Positions 7,201-13,056 of a stretch of DNA of 13,056 nucleotides are shown piece by piece. Location: the NCBI GenBank assembly GCA_046727955.1, contig JBKPDO010000257.1:1-13056 (forward strand), written 5' to 3'. The position numbers and the translations under genes are program-made. Origin of the DNA: DASVXQ01 sp046727955. GTDB lineage: Bacteria > Actinomycetota > CALGFH01. The notes under the pieces were generated by a model, which saw nothing but the letters and a program-made list of their open reading frames with translations, searched no databases and was not told the origin of the DNA. Every line of letters begins with the position of its first letter. Position 1 is the first letter of the stretch.

Positions 7201-7369
7201 CCATGCGCTTGGTCTCGCACGATCGGCACCGCGCTGACTGTGCACAGGCCCTGATGATGGCGGGTTTCCCGGTGTGGTGGGGCGCCCGGCACCCCGAGCG
7301 CATGGGAACCACCCCCACCAGCACGTTCGCCTGCCCGCCTGGTCCTCACCGCTGGCTTCAGGGTCAGCG
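7201..7369. other. Short stretch with no recognised gene
   Basis: Open frames exist on both strands here, but none resembles a family I know. It lies between the solo IS end and the modular helix-turn-helix gene, and may include that gene's lost 5' region. Confidence 0.4.
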
Positions 7370-7996
7370 ATGACCGCCGCCGCCACCTCGACCAGCAGGC
7401 CAGGCGGCTGGGCTTCGCCGACCTGCGCGCCTGCCTGCAGGCGCTGCTGGATGACGGCTGGAGCCTCCCAGCTCGCCAGCCACCTTGGCACCACCCAGCC
7501 GGTGATCCGCCGCGCCATCACCGACCACCACATCCCCCAGCCATCCCGGCGCCAGCAGCTGGCCCGCCAGCGCCAGCGCGCCGCCCTGCAGCGCGCCACC
7601 GACCGCACGGCCAAGCTGGGCTTCCACAGCGTGCAGGCCTACCTGGTGGACCGGCTGGTCATCAGGGCGTGGATCCTGAAGGAAGTGGTGGGCGAGCTTG
7701 GCGCCACGCCCGCCACCCTGCGGTGCCTGCTGGACCGCTACCAGGTCCGGCGGGTCGGTGTGACCGAGCGGCAGCGGGCCGCCGCCACGGCCGCCGTCGG
7801 CCCTGCCAAGCAGGCACGGGCGGTCCAGCAGCGCCGCCAGGCGTGCCTGACAGCGCTGGGCTTCGCCGAACTTGGCGACTACCTAAAGGATCGGATTGTC
7901 AGGCGGGGCTGGCCGAGGCGGCGGCTGTGCACCGAACTCGGGGTCGGCTATGACTGGCTGGACCAGCAGCTGACCCGGCTGGGACTGCGACCCTGA
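7370..7996 (+). CDS. Three-module helix-turn-helix protein of unknown function
   Basis: The protein is built from a module of about 46 residues repeated three times. Module 1 is LGFADLRACLQALLDDGWSL followed by QLASHLGTTQPVIRRAI. Module 2 is LGFHSVQAYLVDRLVIRAW with VVGELGATPATLRCLLDRY. Module 3 is LGFAELGDYLKDRIVRRGW with LCTELGVGYDWLDQQLTRLG. Arg/Gln-rich linkers (RRQQLARQRQRAALQRATDR; VGPAKQARAVQQRRQACL) separate them. Each module ends in a LuxR/MerR-like helix-turn-helix (ELG....TL..LLD). Module 1 is in another frame up to about 7465-7469, so a frameshift precedes module 2 and the true start is unclear. The ATG at 7370 belongs to the downstream frame. It is clearly related to the minus-strand pseudogene at 6312-6690. 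Probable nucleic-acid binding; role unknown. Confidence 0.55.
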   Translation: MTAAATSTSRPGGWASPTCAPACRRCWMTAGASQLASHLGTTQPVIRRAITDHHIPQPSRRQQLARQRQRAALQRATDRTAKLGFHSVQAYLVDRLVIRAWILKEVVGELGATPATLRCLLDRYQVRRVGVTERQRAAATAAVGPAKQARAVQQRRQACLTALGFAELGDYLKDRIVRRGWPRRRLCTELGVGYDWLDQQLTRLGLRP

Positions 7997-8335
7997 CGCG
8001 CCCGGATGGGATGGCTGGACACCAGCAGGCTGCCGTCGGCAGAGCTGACCACACCATCACCCTTTACCGGACCTCACCAGATAACGATGCGCGGGGGTCC
8101 TTGACGGAGGATGCACTCCTACACTGCACCGCGGGACGTCAGCGCCAAGGCGAGCCGGACGGCGGCCAGGCGCCGTCCGCAAGGGCGGCGGGCGGAAGCG
8201 GCACGTCAGCGGCGTCTTGATCCATAGCGCGGGGTCTGCACCGAGAAGATGCGCCGGAGCTGGCGCTACTCTCCCAATTTCGAGGGCCCTTCTCATACTC
8301 CGAGCCAGCATCATTCCAGCACCGAAACGGCGGGC
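7997..8335. other. Gene-poor stretch between convergent genes
   Basis: I see no supported gene. It lies between the plus-strand helix-turn-helix gene and the minus-strand nitroreductase-like gene, so both 3' ends point into it. Its one clear structure is the hairpin at 8156-8179. Confidence 0.5.
8156..8179. terminator. Hairpin, possible bidirectional terminator
   Basis: A perfect 9-bp stem (CGGACGGCG at 8156-8164, CGCCGTCCG at 8171-8179) has a 6-base loop. It is located between two convergent genes, without a T-tract. Confidence 0.4.
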
Positions 8336-8761
8336 TCAGGCTGAGGCGATACTAGAGGCGGTGATTCGGTAGACCGGATGGTCGGCCGGGTCGGGGAGCG
8401 TGCGCAGGACTCCGGCGACGGTCGGCATGTTGCCATAGCGGGCGAGATAGGCCTCCAGCAGAGGGGCACGCTCGGCGACGGGCACCTCGACAACGGCAAT
8501 CTCCTCAACGCGTCCGCGCACGATCAGCCGGCCTCTGAGCGAGGCCCGCAGGTTGAGCGCCCAGTCGCTGGCTCCGCGGTACGAGACGAGGTAGCGCTCA
8601 CCGTCGTGGTCGAGCACGGCCACAGGGACCGTCCGCCAGCGTCCGCTGCGACGACCGTGCACCGACAGCTTGGAGATGAGAGAGGGCCTGAACAGCACTG
8701 ACATTCGGTTGCCGATGTAGCGCTGCATCCATGGCGGCTTGAGATAGCGACGATCGCTCAC
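8336..8761 (-). CDS. Nitroreductase/quinone reductase family protein, probably F420-dependent (Ddn-like)
   Basis: The product has 141 residues. The GTG at 8761 is chosen because TGAGGAGACGCTG precedes it, giving VSDRRYLKPPWMQRY. A downstream ATG (MSVLFRPSLISK) would omit this. The core reads HGRRSGRWRTVPVAVLDHDG, ERYLVSYRGASDWALNLRAS and GRLIVRGRVEEIAVVEVPVA. This is the pattern of the split-barrel DUF385 family that includes mycobacterial Ddn, whose members bind deazaflavin F420 and reduce quinones or nitro compounds in the cytoplasm. The GRRSG and W..NLRA motifs are the diagnostic parts. Length fits the family (130-150). The actual substrate is unknown. The next gene on the same strand is a membrane protein starting at 9183, 77 bases upstream of the GTG, so co-transcription is possible. 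Confidence 0.75.
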   Translation of the reverse strand: MSDRRYLKPPWMQRYIGNRMSVLFRPSLISKLSVHGRRSGRWRTVPVAVLDHDGERYLVSYRGASDWALNLRASLRGRLIVRGRVEEIAVVEVPVAERAPLLEAYLARYGNMPTVAGVLRTLPDPADHPVYRITASSIASA

Positions 8762-8838
8762 CAGCGTCTCCTCACTTGATCGGCCGGCTCCAGACAGTGC
8801 CGGAAACCCCCAGAGTCCTCCAACCGCCAGGCTGTGCG

Positions 8839-9183
8839 TCAGCCACGGGCTCCAGGTCGGGTTCGGTCGCTCTGCCTGGCGGCGACCACGCCGGCGATGA
8901 GCGCGATGGCCAGCGCCAGCAGTTGGATCACCGTGCCGACAAAGACGCCGACCCGAGTCGGATCGCCCAGCTGACCCCTCGCCTGGGGCGCGAGCGCGCC
9001 ACCGGCGAGCAGGAACAGGGGGACGATCACACCGACCAGGGATGTCCACCGCCAGCGGATGCCCAGGGCGGCCACGCCCGCGGCGACCAGCAGGATGATC
9101 AGCCCTGGGGGAATCGTTGGGTACTCAGCGCCCGAGGCAATCTGGATCACGATGCCAGCGGCCGCGACGACCAGACCTGCCAC
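8839..9183 (-). CDS. Small four-helix membrane protein of unknown function
   Basis: The frame encodes 114 residues from a GTG at 9183. There are four hydrophobic segments: about residues 2-17 (GLVVAAAGIVIQIA), 27-42 (GLIILLVAAGVAALGI), 47-64 (SLVGVIVPLFLLAGGA) and 78-100 (VGTVIQLLALAIALIAGVVA). The tail is basic. The reading frame continues upstream as SDERLKIVVGGWQADV without a start codon. An ATG at 9236 preceded by AAGGAG sits one base out of phase with it. I therefore suspect the native protein starts at 9236, about 17 residues earlier, and that a one-base indel separates them. No domain is recognised. Integral membrane location is a prediction from hydrophobicity only. Confidence 0.65.
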   Translation of the reverse strand: MAGLVVAAAGIVIQIASGAEYPTIPPGLIILLVAAGVAALGIRWRWTSLVGVIVPLFLLAGGALAPQARGQLGDPTRVGVFVGTVIQLLALAIALIAGVVAARQSDRTRPGARG

Positions 9184-9236
9184 GTCAGCTTGCCAGCCAC
9201 CGACAACGATCTTGAGCCGCTCATCGCTCGTTGCAT

Positions 9237-9636
9237 CAGATGCTCCTTCTGGGTCCAGGCTCAGGTGACTCCCGCAGCTCGACCAGCACGCGGAAGCTGT
9301 TCACGCCTCATGGTCCGGGCCTTCGGCCCGGGCGTCGTCCTGCGGGAGGCGCGACTTCGGACACGCCCTTGGAGGTATGGCCGGGTCCTCGGGCTACTAC
9401 GCGCGGAGTAGGCGCCACCGCTGGCTGCGCCCGTGATTTCGGCCGTGCGAGCCTGTGGGTGCCGGCTATCCGGTGATGCCGTTCGACCTGCTCCTACTCC
9501 GGATCACCCACTACCAAGATCCGGTTGCCCAATGTGTCCGGCAAAGCCATGTACCCAGCGTTCCGCGACATGTGTTGCCCGCCAGTCGGCGTGAGCATGT
9601 AGGCGTCGTTGCTGGTGAGCATGCTGGGAGGGTGGG
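9237..9636. other. Non-coding stretch, possible end of the transposon on its right
   Basis: There is no convincing gene in about 400 bases. It contains the hairpin at 9316-9332 and short repeated words (GTCGGCGTGA, GTGAGCAT) at its right end that could belong to the end of the Mu/TniA-like element encoded to the right. Confidence 0.4.
9316..9332. terminator. Small GC hairpin
   Basis: CCGGGCC (9316-9322) pairs with GGCCCGG (9326-9332) around a TTC loop. It lies about 80 bases upstream of the membrane-protein gene and away from any 3' end, so its role is unclear. Confidence 0.3.
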
Positions 9637-9695
9637 AAGCCCCGCCGGGCGGTGCCGGGCGGGGCTTGATGGTCAGGTTGTCGGCGTGATGCTCA
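9585..9695. repeat. Short repeats near a probable transposon end
   Basis: GTCGGCGTGA occurs at 9585-9594 and 9680-9689. GTGAGCAT occurs at 9591-9598 and 9615-9622, and inverted at 9688-9695. Mu/Tn7-like transposons carry several transposase-binding repeats at their ends. These words are short, so the link is tentative. Confidence 0.3.
9637..9667 (-). terminator. Hairpin terminator of the transposase/ATPase operon
   Basis: AAGCCCCGCC (9637-9646) pairs perfectly with GGCGGGGCTT (9658-9667) across an 11-base GC-rich loop. It begins 25 bases after the ATPase stop codon on the minus strand. Confidence 0.7.
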
Positions 9696-10504
9696 CTCGG
9701 TCGTGACTTCGGTGACGGCGGTGCGGGCGGAGGACTCGTCGACGATGCTTTTGTTGGTGGCGAAGGCGGCCAGCAGGGACTGGATAGCGAGGTTGTTGAC
9801 GGCGCGGGGGTAGCCGCGGCTGGTCTGGTGGAGCAGCGCGGTGGCGTCCTCGGAGAACAGGGTGTCGGATCTGCCGGCCAGCGCCAGGTGGTGGCGCAGG
9901 TAGTCGGCGGTCTCCTGCAGGGTCATGCCGGTCATGTGGTAGCGGACGGCGATGCGCTGGTCGAGCGCGGCGAGCTGGCCGAGCTTGAGCCTGCGCCGCA
10001 GGGTGGGTTGCCCGATCAGCAGGCAGGCGAAGGGGGCGGTGGAGTCCATGTCGTGGTTGGTGAGCATGCGGACGCCGTCGAGCTGGTCGTGGGTGAGCAG
10101 GTGGCCTTCGTCGATGACCAGCACGGGGGTGCGGCCGCGTTCGGCGTGCTCGGTGGCGAGCGCGTCGGCGGCCTGGGCGGTGAGGGCGGCGGTGGCGTGG
10201 CTGGGCCGCCCGCCCAGGGCACAGACGATGGCGTGGTGGATGCCGCGGACGCCGATGGTGGGGTTACCGATGTAGGTCACGGTGTGTCGGGTTGGGTCCA
10301 GGGCTGCCAGGGCGGCGCGGGCGGCGACGGTCTTGCCGACGCCGACCTCGCCGGTGAGCACGCCCAGGGCGTGTTGGTCGACGCACCAGGTGATGCGGGC
10401 GACCGCTTCGGCGTGGGCGGTGTGGCGGTGCAGCATCTGGGGGCAAGCCCGCGGCCGAACGGCATGCGGGTGAACCCGTAGGTGGCTTGGAGACGTTGGA
10501 TCAT
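9693..10504 (-). pseudogene. ExeA/TniB-like AAA ATPase of a transposition pair, one frameshift
   Basis: This type of ATPase activates a partner DDE transposase and helps choose the target. The ATG at 10504 gives MIQRLQATYGFTRMPFGRGL. After a break at the GGGGG run 10439-10443 the frame continues QMLHRHTAHAEAVARITWCV. A Walker A follows (GEVGVGKT), then IGNPTIGVRGIHHAIVCALG and a Walker B (VLVIDEGH). A sensor-like stretch (ACLLIGQPTLRRRL) and a C-terminal part with YHMTGMTLQETADYLRHHLA and ARGYPRAVNN-like SRGYPRAVNN complete it. One added base restores LAPQMLHRH and a 270-residue protein, the usual length. The start overlaps the transposase stop by ATGA. Apart from the single-base slip the protein looks functional, so it may be an intact gene with a consensus error. 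Confidence 0.8.
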
Positions 10505-11246
10505 GACCGCTCCTGGTCGGGGTCGGGGTCGGTGAGGGTGAGCTGGCCGGGGATCTCGAGGTGGACGTGGCCGTGGGGGTCGTCGCCGGCGGGGGTGGGG
10601 TCGGGCCGATCGGCGAGGACGCCGGTGGGCAGGGGGTGGGGGTGGCCGCCGGCGTCAAGGTCGGCATCGTGGGCCAGGGCGGTGTAGTTGGTGCGATGGG
10701 CGAGTTGGCGCTGGTGGGCGGCGTCCAGCAGGCGCAGGTAGTCGATGCCGGTCTGCGGTGGGGGTCCGGTGTCGGGCTGTTCGGGGCGGGCCTTGGGGTG
10801 GGCGTGGCGGCCGATCCGGAACGCGACCGCCGTGCCAAAGGAGCGCTGCTGGTAGCGGACCTGGATGTCGGTGAGGTCGAAGGGGTCGAAGACCAGCTCG
10901 ACCCTGCGGCCGACCAGCAGCGGGTCGACCTGGTAGGTGTTGTTGTGCAGCGAGACCGTGGCGCTGGTGGTGACGGTGCGGTGCTCGGCCCACAAGAACG
11001 CCTCGCGGAGCTGGGCGGGGGTGGGGCGGGGCAGCGGGTCAGGCAGGCCCTCCCGCCAGCGTCGCAGTGGTGGCGCGCCGGTCTCGGAGTGGACCTGGGG
11101 GTGGTAGTCGGTCTCCACCCAGGCGACCAGCAGGCGGTTCAGCTCGGCCAGATCGCCGACCCGCTCGGCGGCGTCGCCGTCCAGCTCGACCAGGAACTGC
11201 CCTCGCACAGTGCGGAAGAACCGCTCGATCTTGCCGCGTCCTTGGG
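10501..11246 (-). pseudogene. C-terminal part of a Mu/TniA-like DDE transposase
   Basis: About 248 residues are open: GRGKIERFFRTVRGQFLVEL, LAELNRLLVAWVETDYHPQV, HSETGAPPLRRWREG, then a Mu-transposase C-terminal-like beta-barrel region with VSLHNNTYQVDPLLVGRRVE, LVFDPFDLTDIQVRYQQRSF and the acidic tail. GRGKIERFF is the segment containing the third catalytic residue (Glu) in this family, so the first two Asp are gone. Upstream, the frame meets a stop (TAA) right at the triple TAACC repeat at 11246-11280, which looks like a recombination junction. It shares an ATGA overlap with the ATPase gene, so the two were translationally coupled. Confidence 0.8.
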
Positions 11247-11280
11247 GTTAACCGGCTAACCAGCCTAACCGGTCAAATAG
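11246..11280. repeat. Triple TAACC repeat at an element junction, candidate attachment site
   Basis: Three near-identical units (TAACCGGC, TAACCAGCC, TAACCGGTC) lie in tandem at about 11249-11273. They begin with the palindrome GGTTAACC (11246-11253) and are followed by an A/T-rich patch (AAATAG). The Mu-like transposase is cut here. The recombinase-associated small ORF ends 33 bases away. A recombinase attachment site is a reasonable but unproven reading. Confidence 0.4.
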
Positions 11281-11305
11281 TCGAGATGCGAGTTTGATGT
11301 GTCGT

Positions 11306-11542
11306 TCAGCCAGCCGCAGACCCGGCCTGCGGCTGGGATTGGGCATGGCTCATGAGCTGGTCGAGGCGCTCGACGAGGCGGCGGTGTCGTGCGGCCTCCT
11401 CACCCCATCCGCGCGCTTCGGCGTCTTGGGCGAGCGCTTCGGCGTCGGCGCGCTGGGCGGCCAGGATCGGCAGGAAGCCGGTGTCACTGCGGAAGTTGGG
11501 GCAGTGCTCGCAGATGTTGACCAATGGAACGCAAACCGTCAT
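11306..11542 (-). CDS. Small CxxC protein overlapping the serine recombinase end
   Basis: It encodes 78 residues: MTVCVPLVNICEHCPNFRSD, TGFLPILAAQRADAEALAQD, AEARGWGEEAARHRRLVERL, then DQLMSHAQSQPQAGSAAG. A possible ribosome site AAGAAGGGGG lies about 9 bases upstream. It has a CxxC pair (CEHC) and two amphipathic, charged helices. From memory the pattern resembles the extreme C-terminal tail of some actinobacterial tyrosine recombinases, but no catalytic residues are present. It could be a fragment of such an integrase or a stand-alone accessory protein. If one G is added to the run at 11552-11556, the recombinase stop overlaps this start as ATGA, which would argue for a real coupled gene. 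Confidence 0.5.
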   Translation of the reverse strand: MTVCVPLVNICEHCPNFRSDTGFLPILAAQRADAEALAQDAEARGWGEEAARHRRLVERLDQLMSHAQSQPQAGSAAG

Positions 11543-12561
11543 TGCTTGACACCCCCTTCTTTGCGCGGCCGGCGCCGCGGGGCGGGCGGCCCCGCTTGCT
11601 CTTGCCCGACGACGAGGCCGGCATGGTCGTATCGTCAGGTGGATGCTCGTCGAGCGGGATGCGCAGCCGCAGCTCGACCTGCCAGCCCTGGACCCGCACG
11701 TCTTCCAGGACCAGGCGTAGCAGCTGCTGGCGGCCCTCGAAGTCCAGCCTATCCAGGCCCGCCAGCGCCCGCGCGGCGAAGGCCTCGATGCGTTGGCTGA
11801 GCCGGTTGTGCTGGGCAAGCTCGGACTGCTGGGTGGCCAGCGCCCGGCGCTCTGCCTCGTGGTGGTGCCGGCGGGCATCGAGCTCGGCGGCGCGGCGGCT
11901 CAGCTCGGGCTGGTCGATCACGCCGGCCTGATACAGGTCAGCAAGGCGGCGCCGCTCGGCGTCGGTCGCCTGCAGGCGCCGGTCCAGCCGCTCCAGCTGT
12001 GCGGCGAGCAACTCGTCGTCGGGCGCGGGCGCCTTGGAAGCCACGGCCGTCTCCCCGGCCGCCAGCAGCTCGGGACGGGCGAACAGGGCGCGCACCTGCT
12101 CGAAGACGAAGGCGTCCAGCTCGTCGGCGCGGACGCGTCGCTCCGGGCAGCGTTGGTCGCCCCCACCGGCTCGCACTGGGTCGTGATGCGGGCACAGGTA
12201 GTAGCGGGCCATCCCGTAGTCGCGGTTGGCCCGGTGGCAGGCGAGCTTGACCCCGCAGCGGCCGCAGCGCACAAGGCGGCCGCAGCAGGAAGCTTTCGGG
12301 CTCGGTGCGTCGGGGGCTGAACGCGCTGTTATCGGCTGCCGCTCGCTGCACGGCCTCGAAGGCCTCCTCGGTAACGATGGGCGGGATGGGGATCGTCACC
12401 CATTCCTCCCGGGGACGGCGCGTCTGGCGTAGCCGCCCAAGGCGGGCGTCGTAGGTGGTGTGGGTGCGGTTCCAGTACAGCCGGCCAACGTAGGCCTCGT
12501 CGCGCAGCATCCGCCCGATGGTGGCCAGCACCCAGTGCGCCTTGCCATCGGGAGAGGCGAT
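11539..12561 (-). pseudogene. C-terminal half of a large serine recombinase
   Basis: The frame begins GIASPDGKAHWVLATIGRML and RDEAYVGRLYWNRT, the end of the Recombinase domain. After a frame change near 12281-12285 there is a zinc-ribbon (RCGRCGVKLACH, YYLCPHH and a later QRCPERR). A long coiled-coil region rich in Leu, Gln and Arg follows (ELLAAQLERLDRRLQATDAE, RRRLADLYQAGVIDQPELSR), then FEGRQQLLRLVLEDVRVQGW and a basic tail GKSKRGRPPRGAGRAKKG. The whole N-terminal resolvase domain with the catalytic Ser is missing, because a solo IS end starts at 12562. The 3' end is ambiguous. The frame runs on past AKKG, but one added G at 11552-11556 would stop it at 11539. It cannot recombine DNA as it stands. 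Confidence 0.8.
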
Positions 12562-12633
12562 CCCGTAGGGTGCGCAAATGTGTTCATGCAGCTCGCTGGT
12601 ACTCATGGAGGAGCCCGCCAAGCCGATCTCGCC
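12562..12633 (-). mobile_element. Solo 3' end of an IS3-like element inside the serine recombinase
   Basis: CCCGTAGGGTGCGCAAATGT, TCATGCAGCTCGCTGGTACT and CATGGAGGAGCCC are nearly identical to the tip of the complete IS (140-192). On the minus strand this encodes QRRDRLGGLLHEYQRAA and a stop at 12584. The similarity ends near 12633. The other end and the transposase body are absent. Confidence 0.7.
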
Positions 12634-12707
12634 TCTGTATGTGGCCGCGGTGGTCCTCGTTGGTGAGCGTTAGCGCGGATTTCCACGCAACTGGTTCGGG
12701 GCAAGGT
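12634..12707. other. Short non-coding segment downstream of the right-hand transposase
   Basis: These 74 bases lie between the transposase stop and the solo IS end. They probably hold the end of the right-hand transposon. No inverted repeat can be tested, because its other end is outside the window. Confidence 0.35.
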
Positions 12708-13056
12708 TCAGGCGAACTCGTAGCGCAGGGTGCGGTTGCCCCACCAGGGGATGGTGGTCTGGGCGGGGAGGCTGGCTTTGCGCAGGACGGGTGTGTAGGC
12801 GCGTCGCTCCAGGCGGACGGTGATGGTGTCACCGTCGGTGATGATCTGGCCAGGGGTTTCGAGGAAGCGGCGCTGCAGGGTGTCGGGGTGGCGGCGTGGT
12901 AGCCGGGCAGCCGCTCGCGCAGGGCGGCCAGCAGGGCCTGGGCCAGCACGGCGAGCATGACGTCCAGGTCGACGTTGAGGTTGACGGTGCTGGACAGGGC
13001 GTCGGCGCAGAAGGCGCGGATGATCTCGGCCAGGCGCTGTTCGATGGTCATGCGGC
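12708..13056 (-). pseudogene. C-terminal end of a DDE transposase, partial and frameshifted
   Basis: From the window edge the frame reads MTIEQRLAEIIRAFCADALS, STVNLNVDLDVMLAVLAQAL and ERLPGYHAATP. It then changes frame to DTLQRRFLETPGQIITDGDT, ITVRLERRAYTPVLRKASLP and WWGNRTLRYEFA, with the stop at 12708. This is the tail of a transposase family common in high-GC bacteria, but I cannot name its IS family with certainty. The break is the GGGG run 12885-12888; one more base restores ATPDTLQRRF. The N-terminal part lies beyond the right edge, so integrity of the whole gene is unknown. The visible 116 residues otherwise look undamaged. Confidence 0.65.

Noticed and set aside
7274..7369. N-terminal extension of the helix-turn-helix protein from 7274
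   Set aside because: The residues before 7370, and the frame up to about 7465, do not match the repeated module. The module-1 sequence lies in another frame there.
8762..9049. N-terminal extension of the nitroreductase-like protein to 9049
   Set aside because: It overlaps the membrane-protein gene and is Arg/Gly/Pro-rich. The GTG at 8761 has a good ribosome site.
1..13056. CRISPR array, tRNA or rRNA
   Set aside because: No regularly spaced repeats, cloverleaf with CCA-type end or conserved rRNA segments were seen by eye on either strand.

Overview
The window is GC-rich and its codon use is typical of a high-GC actinomycete. A probable F420-dependent nitroreductase-fold protein and several actinobacterial-type transposase families point to Actinomycetota. 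A GC-rich Chloroflexota relative cannot be excluded. I see no rRNA, tRNA or CRISPR array. Most of the sequence is a graveyard of mobile elements, with a few ordinary chromosomal genes between them.

Left part (1-2000, minus strand). A 5'-truncated paralog of the sialidase-like gene runs off the left edge. It is cut by a nearly complete IS3/IS481-like element (140-1333, transposase frameshifted). That element lies in a related transposase fragment (1334-1689), which in turn abuts the first third of an IS5-type transposase (about 1758-1962). Centre-left (2140-3666, plus strand): an intact secreted six-Asp-box sialidase-like protein followed by a strong hairpin. 3795-5030 (minus): the C-terminal DNA-binding end of a LuxR-type regulator, fused to a much-frameshifted IS110 transposase with a non-coding end that holds a large hairpin. 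5119-5535 (minus): an intact VOC/glyoxalase-fold gene.

Middle (5776-8000). A second IS3-like transposase remnant with a nonsense codon, a degenerate copy of a modular helix-turn-helix protein, an IS630 fragment, and a better-preserved three-module copy of the same helix-turn-helix protein on the other strand. 8336-9236 (minus): a nitroreductase-like gene and a four-helix membrane protein. Right part (9637-11280, minus): a transposition gene pair, the C-terminal part of a Mu/TniA-like transposase overlapping an ExeA/TniB-like AAA ATPase by ATGA, with a terminator hairpin. 11306-12561 (minus): the C-terminal half of a large serine recombinase followed by a small CxxC protein. The right edge carries the C-terminal end of another DDE transposase.

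The most unusual structure is a recurring 50-75 bp piece that matches the 3' terminus of the IS3-like elements. It occurs at five places, always in the same orientation, and three of these are solo ends lacking the rest of the IS. Each solo end abuts a truncated gene. A second theme is that many broken frames are repaired by adding one base to a C/G run, so some apparent pseudogenes may be consensus errors. Functional statements come from remembered family patterns read by eye; no searches were run.
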